64,000 bases of DNA, from positions 2,377,501 to 2,441,500 of the forward strand of contig NZ_CP014213.1 of the NCBI RefSeq assembly GCF_003268005.1. Reading direction: 5' to 3'. The stretch comes from Methanosphaera sp. BMS. Lineage in GTDB: Archaea; Methanobacteriota; Methanobacteria; Methanobacteriales; Methanobacteriaceae. A program made the position numbers and the translations under genes. Each line of letters opens with the position of its first letter. The stretch's first letter is position 1. Of the stretch, positions 59,069 through 64,000 are shown in pieces. The notes under the pieces are model-generated. The model had not been told where the DNA came from and did no database searches. It saw only the letters and a list, made by a program, of their open reading frames with translations.

Positions 59069-60259
59069 TTAGAGTAGTTTTCTTAACTTTAATAATTTTC
59101 TAGGGGAAACCTTAAGCAGAGCCTTAATCAATGACTTGGTGGATAATGTACTTATATCCGCATTGGCAAGTGCCGTAATGTACTCGTTTAAATCATCATC
59201 TTCCAAGTTATATAGGAAGTCCCTTATGCTAATGTACTTTCTAAACTTCTTGGCTATATGCTCTTCGATATAATCAGAGTATTCGCTCAGATTGGATTGG
59301 CTGCAATCATTCTCCTTAACGCATCTGGCAGCAACACGTCCTGCAATCATACCACTTTCAAGTGCCGTGTCAATACCTCCTCCGGTAATTGGACTTACAC
59401 ATCCGGCTGCATCTCCGACAAGCAACAGGTTATCTGAGATTATCTTGTCAAATACGCCACAGTATGGATTTCCTCCTACATTCAATTCCACGGCCTGGGC
59501 ATTTTTGGTTTCATCACAGCTTGCTACAAATTCATCCAAGCATTCAAGTGCGGTCTTGTCGGTCTTAACGTTGGATATGTCAATTCCCACATTTGCTATG
59601 TCATGGCCCTTTGGGAAAATCCATGCATAACCTCCGGGGGCTATGTTGCCAAAGTAAAACTGAATAACCCTACTGTTTTCCATTTTTAAGTTTGTCATCT
59701 CATACTGGGCACCTGATTCCATCTCAGCCAAGGATACTTTGGTGTCAAGTCCGCCCCAACTGGCTACACGGCCCTCCGGTCCGTCGGCCGCAATGACAAT
59801 TTTTGCTTTGATTCTGTCAACCTCATCCAGTTGACTTTTAACATCTACAATAAATCCATCATCAACCTTTTTCATGGATGTCGCTTCACATCTAAGCATG
59901 ACCTTCGCACCTTCCCTTATTGCATCCATGGTAAGATGTTTGTCAAATACCTTACGTTCAAGCACGATACCGGTGGCGGGTGTTTCCAAGGTTTCCGAGG
60001 TAAACCATGCACTGGTGTTGTCTGGAGAGACGATACGTGCTCCATCAATATCCCTTGCAATGCATCTTTTATCGACGTGAATGTCCATCCTTTCAAGAAC
60101 ACCACTCATAATGCCCTCAGCACAACGCTTAGGTGTACCTATCTCTGCTTTCTTATCAATAATTAATGTTTCAGCACCATTTTTGCTGGATTCTCTTGCA
60201 GCCATAGAACCGGCAGGACCTGCTCCTATAACCAATACATCAACTTCTATTTGTGTCAT
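59069..60259 (-). CDS. Geranylgeranyl reductase family flavoprotein (second copy)
   Basis: This FAD-dependent enzyme of 396 residues has VDVLVIGAGPAGSMAARE at the N-terminus, the family motif KRCAEGIM, GGYAWIFPKG (the YxWxFP substrate motif) and GDAAGCVSPITGGGIDTAL. This is the canonical digeranylgeranylglycerophospholipid reductase pattern, saturating the isoprenoid chains of membrane lipids. ATG 60257-60259 is preceded by AAAGGGAA; the frame is open a few codons further. It is the more typical of the two family members here. Confidence 0.92.
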   Translation of the reverse strand: MTQIEVDVLVIGAGPAGSMAARESSKNGAETLIIDKKAEIGTPKRCAEGIMSGVLERMDIHVDKRCIARDIDGARIVSPDNTSAWFTSETLETPATGIVLERKVFDKHLTMDAIREGAKVMLRCEATSMKKVDDGFIVDVKSQLDEVDRIKAKIVIAADGPEGRVASWGGLDTKVSLAEMESGAQYEMTNLKMENSRVIQFYFGNIAPGGYAWIFPKGHDIANVGIDISNVKTDKTALECLDEFVASCDETKNAQAVELNVGGNPYCGVFDKIISDNLLLVGDAAGCVSPITGGGIDTALESGMIAGRVAARCVKENDCSQSNLSEYSDYIEEHIAKKFRKYISIRDFLYNLEDDDLNEYITALANADISTLSTKSLIKALLKVSPRKLLKLRKLL

Positions 60260-60455
60260 ATTAATTCCCTTTAAAAAAATCATTACTAAAAATTCTTTTA
60301 TATTATTTATAATATATCTCTTTTTAGATTATTATTTTTTTAGTTGTTTTAGTGGGCATCTTTGGAAGACATATTCTTCAGGCAAAAATTTGTAAGTATT
60401 AATTTTGAGCAAAAAATAAAAAAGTAGTATATTGATGAATGATAAAAAGGAATTT

Positions 60456-60764
60456 ATGTCAGAAAATAAAAATGTTGGTATATTAGCATCAAAAAAAACA
60501 AAGAGATATCTGTTAAGTTATATGATTGTTTTAGCGGTGATATTTGTATTGCCACTATTTATGCTGTTATTTAGCAGAGATTTAACGCTACTCGGGGCAA
60601 ATCTATTGTTTTTTGAATTGAACATGTTTCTTTTTTTAGTGCTAATGGTATATACATATATTACAAGAAGTGAAAATAAGAATTGGAAAATCTACACATA
60701 CTCTTTCATTCTTTCATTAAGTTACCTGATAATAACATTCATTGTATTTTCATTATTCATGTAA
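60456..60764 (+). CDS. Small hypothetical membrane protein
   Basis: This protein of about 102 residues has three hydrophobic helices (YLLSYMIVLAVIFVLPLFMLLF, a middle segment ending VLMVYTYI, and YSFILSLSYLIITFIVF). No family was recognised. ATG 60456 follows AAAAAGGA; an earlier in-frame ATG at 60432 has no such site. It stands alone between the reductase and the metallopeptidase gene. Confidence 0.6.
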   Translation: MSENKNVGILASKKTKRYLLSYMIVLAVIFVLPLFMLLFSRDLTLLGANLLFFELNMFLFLVLMVYTYITRSENKNWKIYTYSFILSLSYLIITFIVFSLFM

Positions 60765-60799
60765 TTTGAACTATAAACTTTCTTAAAAAAAGGGTATGC

Positions 60800-61630
60800 A
60801 TGTATACTCATGATTTGAAATATAAATTAAAGAAAATTATGTCAGAAATAAATATTAAAGATAAACTGGTTGAATACACCTACGTGTATAGGGATGTAAA
60901 ATACTTGAGATATGAATTAAATGCAAACAAGTTACACCTAATCATACCTACATCATGTACTGGAAGCATAAGGGGATATATTCTTGAAAAAGAGGATTGG
61001 ATTTACAGGAATCTGGTTGAATATGAGTATCCTTTAAGTAAATTGTATGATGATGATTATGATGGGGGAATATATAAAATAAGGGATAAAACACTAAAGT
61101 TTGCAGTTGAATATAAAAAAGTCAAGTATATTCATTATGAATTATATGAGGATAGATTACGGCTTGTCTTACCAAAAAGTTATAAGGATACTGTTAACAA
61201 TGCACTTAAAATGAAAGAAAAATGGTTATATAAACAGTTGGTAAAAAATGAGGAATATATGGCTAAACTGGATGATGAATGCAGGGATATTTCTTTATTA
61301 AACAGGACTGAAAACCAGTTAAGAACATTATGTGCCGGATATATAGAAAAGTATTCAAGGCAGTTGGATGTACGGGTAAATCGTCTACAGTATAGGGACA
61401 TGACCACTAAGTGGGGAAGTTGCAGTATCAGATCCAACATAACCCTGTCGAAGTTACTTGCATATCTTCCTGATTATTTGGTGGCATATGTCGTTTATCA
61501 TGAATTGGCTCATCTGATTGTACTGGATCATAACGATGCCTTCTTTGAGATAATCAAAAAGGAATTTTCAAATTATAAAGAGCTTGACGAACAGTTGGAA
61601 CGCTATAATTATCTCATAGGCAAACTATGA
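60800..61630 (+). CDS. YgjP-like zinc metallopeptidase with duplicated N-terminal module
   Basis: The C-terminal half carries the YgjP/DUF45 signature: TTKWGSCS, LPDYLVAYVVYHELAHL (HExxH at 234-238) and a downstream third ligand in the HNDAFFEII segment. Residues about 23-80 and 99-157 are two copies of the family's N-terminal module (for example KYLRYELNANKLHLIIP and KYIHYELYEDRLRLVLP), where relatives have one. The substrate is unknown. Confidence 0.82.
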   Translation: MYTHDLKYKLKKIMSEINIKDKLVEYTYVYRDVKYLRYELNANKLHLIIPTSCTGSIRGYILEKEDWIYRNLVEYEYPLSKLYDDDYDGGIYKIRDKTLKFAVEYKKVKYIHYELYEDRLRLVLPKSYKDTVNNALKMKEKWLYKQLVKNEEYMAKLDDECRDISLLNRTENQLRTLCAGYIEKYSRQLDVRVNRLQYRDMTTKWGSCSIRSNITLSKLLAYLPDYLVAYVVYHELAHLIVLDHNDAFFEIIKKEFSNYKELDEQLERYNYLIGKL

Positions 61631-61929
61631 TTGGATTGGTATTGTCCTGCTTATCCGGGACTGGGCTTTATCGTTATTCATAGCGAGTGTTGGCAAAAAA
61701 GATTTTTCCTATTTTTTGAGTAATACTTTTTTTTAAAATTCAATTTTTTCTTTGATAAAATCACTTATTTTTTTAAAATATTTTATATTTAATTTTATTT
61801 TATGATTATAATAATTATTATAGCATAACATTTAAATACTAGTAATTATATATATTTATATAGGAAATTAAAAATAATCTGGTATTTATATATGGAAGTA
61901 AAAGTTGTGGATTTGAAACAGAGCAAATG
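61631..61929. other. Intergenic region before the transposase remnant
   Basis: This AT-rich 299-bp stretch holds no supported gene. A short ATG frame starting at 61892 is explained as the antisense of the transposase fragment. Confidence 0.4.
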
Positions 61930-62160
61930 GTATTATGGTTGTTTAGATGATGAGATTCCAAGTGATGATATCGTGTTTTGGTCCTTTAACTGATTGTCCG
62001 TATAATATTAATTGATATTTTGTTTCTATGGAAATATGGTTTTTTTGTGTAGCTGATTCTCTTTTTGTTTGCTCTTTTTCTGTAATATATTGTCTCCTTG
62101 TTCGTTGGTAAATCCTGTTCCATCAAGGGCTATGATTTCAGGTTCTAAATTATAAAAACT
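61930..62160 (-). pseudogene. Degenerate transposase fragment
   Basis: On the minus strand three frames carry consecutive pieces of a transposase. The first is EPEIIALDGTGFTN (DDE-type first Asp), the next IYYRKRANKKRISYTK, and the last NHISIETKYQLILYGQSVKGPKHD, ended by stops. At least two frameshifts break it, and both ends of the gene are missing. It resembles the DDE transposases common in Methanosphaera and Methanobrevibacter. It is evidence of past IS activity between the metallopeptidase and HxlR genes. Confidence 0.75.
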
Positions 62161-62220
62161 TAATATCTTAGAATTAAGTTTTACTAATTATTATGATGAA
62201 TATTATTATATAACTATAAT

Positions 62221-62236
62221 GTGACATTAATGCCAC
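62221..62236. promoter_or_regulatory. 16-bp palindrome upstream of the HxlR gene
   Basis: GTGaCATTAATGcCAC is symmetric except at one base pair. It is followed directly by a TATA-like tttatttaaag (62237-62247), about 30 bases before the HxlR start codon. The position suits a regulator binding next to the promoter; autoregulation is inferred. Confidence 0.6.
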
Positions 62237-62277
62237 TTTATTTAAAGTTTTTAACAAAAAGAAACATATTAATAACT

Positions 62278-62688
62278 ATGACTTTAGAACCAGAACGACT
62301 TGAATATTTTGAAAGAAAATATGAAAGAAACCCTGTAGAAGAAGTAAGTAAATATTTATCAAATAAGTGGACATTACACATATTAAGGGATCTTTTCTTA
62401 GGAAAGAAACATTTCAATGAGTTCAAAGAGAATAGGAAAACATTAGATAATAAATCATTAGCAAGGTGTCTTAAAAACATGGAAAACAATGGTCTAATAA
62501 CTAAAGAAAAAGATGAAGAAGATTCAAATAATACTGAGTACTACTTAACACAAAAAGGAAGATCAATGAATAAAATATTCTATGAATTAATACTCTTTGC
62601 AATAAAAAATGATGAAGAAAACGAATATTACTCCGAAAAACATAAAAAAGAACTTAAAGAAATGTATAAAGAAATATTGAATATATAA
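62278..62688 (+). CDS. HxlR-family winged-helix regulator
   Basis: This regulator of 136 residues has the HxlR signature SNKWTLHILRDLFLGKKHFNEFKENRKTLDNKSLARCLKNMENNGLI and the wing YYLTQKGRSM. The family senses aldehydes, thiol stress or redox change, but no conserved signal cysteine is present here apart from Cys in ARCLKN. The ATG at 62278 matches the family N-terminus; an in-frame GTG 57 bases upstream lies in the palindrome. No ribosome-binding site is visible, so the mRNA may be leaderless. Confidence 0.86.
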   Translation: MTLEPERLEYFERKYERNPVEEVSKYLSNKWTLHILRDLFLGKKHFNEFKENRKTLDNKSLARCLKNMENNGLITKEKDEEDSNNTEYYLTQKGRSMNKIFYELILFAIKNDEENEYYSEKHKKELKEMYKEILNI

Positions 62689-62772
62689 TATGTATTATTT
62701 TTTTTCTCTTTTTTTTTAGATTTTTAATGTGTAAATATCCTCTAGTGTATATTGTCAATATGATTTTATAGG

Positions 62773-62852
62773 AATCACTTACATATTTTTTTTATTATAT
62801 GATTTCTACATAAATCATTTACATATTTTTTTTATACTTTGATTTCTTTAGA
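62773..62852. repeat. Two imperfect 40-bp tandem repeats
   Basis: Copies at 62773-62812 and 62813-62852 share 'aatca.ttacatattttttttat' and 'tgatttct' with a few changes. They lie upstream of the ATPase gene, about 65 bp from its start. Confidence 0.65.
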
Positions 62853-62916
62853 AAGCATTAAATATTTGTATTAATATATTATATTTTAGGATTAGTATTT
62901 TTCATGGTTGATATAA

Positions 62917-64000
62917 ATGATTAAAAGAGAGTTATACTTAAAACAAATTAGGTCTTTATTTGATACGGATTTTGTAAAGGTTATAATTGGTATGCACAGA
63001 TGTGGTAAAACATCATTTTTAAAAAGTATAATAGAAGAATTAGAAGAAAATAATGTAAACAAAGAAAATATAATATATATTTCATTTGAATCAATTAAAT
63101 ATAAAAATATATTTACTTCAGAACAATTAGATGAAATTATTCTTGACTTAACAAAAAATCTTGATGGAAAAATTTATCTTCTTTTTGATGAAATACAACA
63201 AGTTCAGGGTTGGGAGAAATCTATTAACGCATATAGAGTAGATTTTGATTCAGATATTTACATTACCGGTTCTAATTCAAAGTTATTATCCTCTGAATTA
63301 GCAACATTACTCTCTGGTAGGTACATTAAAATTAATTTATATCCGTTTTCGTTTAAAGAAATATTACAGTACAAAAAAGAATACTTTAATATGGAATTAA
63401 CTCATGAAATTAAAAAAAATCTATTTAAAGAATATATTCAATATGGTGGAATGCCCGGTTTACAAAGTATAACTGATGAAAACAATAAAATAAATGCATT
63501 AAGAGATATTTATGATTCAATAATTATTCATGATGTATTATCAAGGTATACTATTAAAGATGTAGATTTATTTAAACGTTTTACACATTACTTAATGAAT
63601 TCAACAGGCCAAACATTTTCTAAAACAAGTATAACCAATTATCTAAAAAATGAGAATAGAAAAACAACCAGAAATACGATATTAAATTTTACAAATTATT
63701 TAGAAGATGCATTATTTTGTAAGAGGGTTAGACGACAGGATATTCTTGGAAAAAAAATATTAAAAGTCGAAGAAAAATATTATCTTACAGATATTGGATT
63801 TCATCATGCATTAATTGATAACAATAATAAATGGATTCCTAGAATCTTAGAAAATATAGTTTTTAATGAGTTAATTCGACGAGATTATGATGTTAAAATA
63901 GGTAAGTTAAATAAAAAAGAAATAGATTTTTTATGCCAAAAACATGATAAAAAAGTTTACATACAAGTTAGTTATCTGTTAGACTCTGAAGAAACAATTG
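62917..64000 (+). CDS. ATP-binding protein with DUF4143 (partial at window end)
   Basis: The 5' part of an AAA-like ATPase continues beyond the window. It has Walker A IGMHRCGKTSFL near residue 25, Walker B KIYLLFDEIQQVQGWE, the sensor ITGSNSKLL and the LSGRYIKINLYPFSFKE motif characteristic of the AAA_14/DUF4143 family. The C-terminal DUF4143 region begins near DILGKKILKVEEKYYLTDIG. These ATPases are common accessory genes in methanogens and their role is unknown. The ATG at 62917 has a weak GGTTGAT site. Confidence 0.85.
   Translation, partial: MIKRELYLKQIRSLFDTDFVKVIIGMHRCGKTSFLKSIIEELEENNVNKENIIYISFESIKYKNIFTSEQLDEIILDLTKNLDGKIYLLFDEIQQVQGWEKSINAYRVDFDSDIYITGSNSKLLSSELATLLSGRYIKINLYPFSFKEILQYKKEYFNMELTHEIKKNLFKEYIQYGGMPGLQSITDENNKINALRDIYDSIIIHDVLSRYTIKDVDLFKRFTHYLMNSTGQTFSKTSITNYLKNENRKTTRNTILNFTNYLEDALFCKRVRRQDILGKKILKVEEKYYLTDIGFHHALIDNNNKWIPRILENIVFNELIRRDYDVKIGKLNKKEIDFLCQKHDKKVYIQVSYLLDSEETI

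Noticed and set aside
61892-61993. Short plus-strand ORF (33 codons) with a KWYYGCLDDEIP translation that looked like a transposase N-terminus
   Set aside because: The opposite strand carries a continuous match to the middle of a transposase over the same bases, which explains it better.
62773-62852. Two 40-bp repeats considered as a CRISPR array
   Set aside because: The units are contiguous without spacers, only two copies exist, and no cas gene is present.

Overview
The window is AT-rich DNA from a methanogenic archaeon. Methanogen and archaeal markers are a coenzyme F430 synthetase (cfbE), both subunits of DNA topoisomerase VI, aIF1A, Rio1 kinase, a KEOPS subunit, a UPF0280 protein, pyruvoyl-type arginine decarboxylase, split GMP synthase and two geranylgeranyl reductases. 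Low GC and large secreted beta-helix / Ig-like adhesin proteins point to the Methanobacteriales, most likely a gut Methanosphaera or a close relative. The genus is inferred from gene content and style, not from an rRNA. I found no rRNA, tRNA or CRISPR array.

Layout. 1-8.8 kb: truncated adhesin, Ca/Na antiporter, ornithine cyclodeaminase family protein, type II GAPDH with a 29-bp repeat array upstream, a C39-peptidase adhesin and two paralogous small membrane proteins. 8.9-15.3 kb: information-processing block top6A-top6B-KH/Dim2-rio1-aIF1A, interrupted by an ACR3/BASS-type transporter. 15.7-22.9 kb: phosphoribosyltransferase-like regulator, Gfo/Idh oxidoreductase, hemC, cfbE, then a toxin-antitoxin cassette between duplicated nadK 3' ends, nadK and an IMPase-type phosphatase. 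23.2-28.3 kb: bacterial-type LonA behind an ArsR regulator, arginine decarboxylase, hisC, gamma-carbonic-anhydrase-like protein. 28.5-38.2 kb: NrdG-like radical SAM protein, ASCH-TPR protein, adhesin, UPF0280, PH-domain protein, and a four-gene run of geranylgeranyl reductase, trmG10, LeuA/CimA and cgi121. 38.4-44.7 kb: two hypothetical proteins, a Fic protein between identical 137-bp repeats, a PLP enzyme, nreA, proC-like. 44.8-55.9 kb: giant adhesin, FkbM methyltransferase, DUF815-like ATPase, guaAB/guaAA, DUF447, adenine deaminase. 56.2-64 kb: four-repeat AP2-like protein, a hypothetical, a C-rich tract, a short Orc1/Cdc6, a geranylgeranyl reductase, YgjP-like metallopeptidase, transposase remnant, HxlR regulator and a partial DUF4143-type ATPase.

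How the genes fit together. hemC and cfbE belong to the tetrapyrrole route to F430. IMPase and nadK sit as a tandem pair equivalent to the fused NADP phosphatase/NAD kinase known from other methanogens. The run at 33.9-38.2 kb has overlapping genes and is probably one transcript. Most core genes lie on the minus strand in compact operons. Accessory genes (adhesins, transporter, toxin modules, transposase debris) sit at the joints between these blocks.

The observations I would follow first are: (1) two toxin-type modules, RelE-like and Fic, each between long direct repeats with no complete recombinase nearby, one of them apparently inserted at the 3' end of nadK; (2) three genes whose only well-placed start codon after a strong Shine-Dalgarno site is ATT; (3) the C-rich intergenic tract with origin-like elements next to a truncated Orc1/Cdc6; (4) paired orphan metal-regulator-like boxes at 50.0-50.1 kb; and (5) the 29-bp operator-like array upstream of gap.
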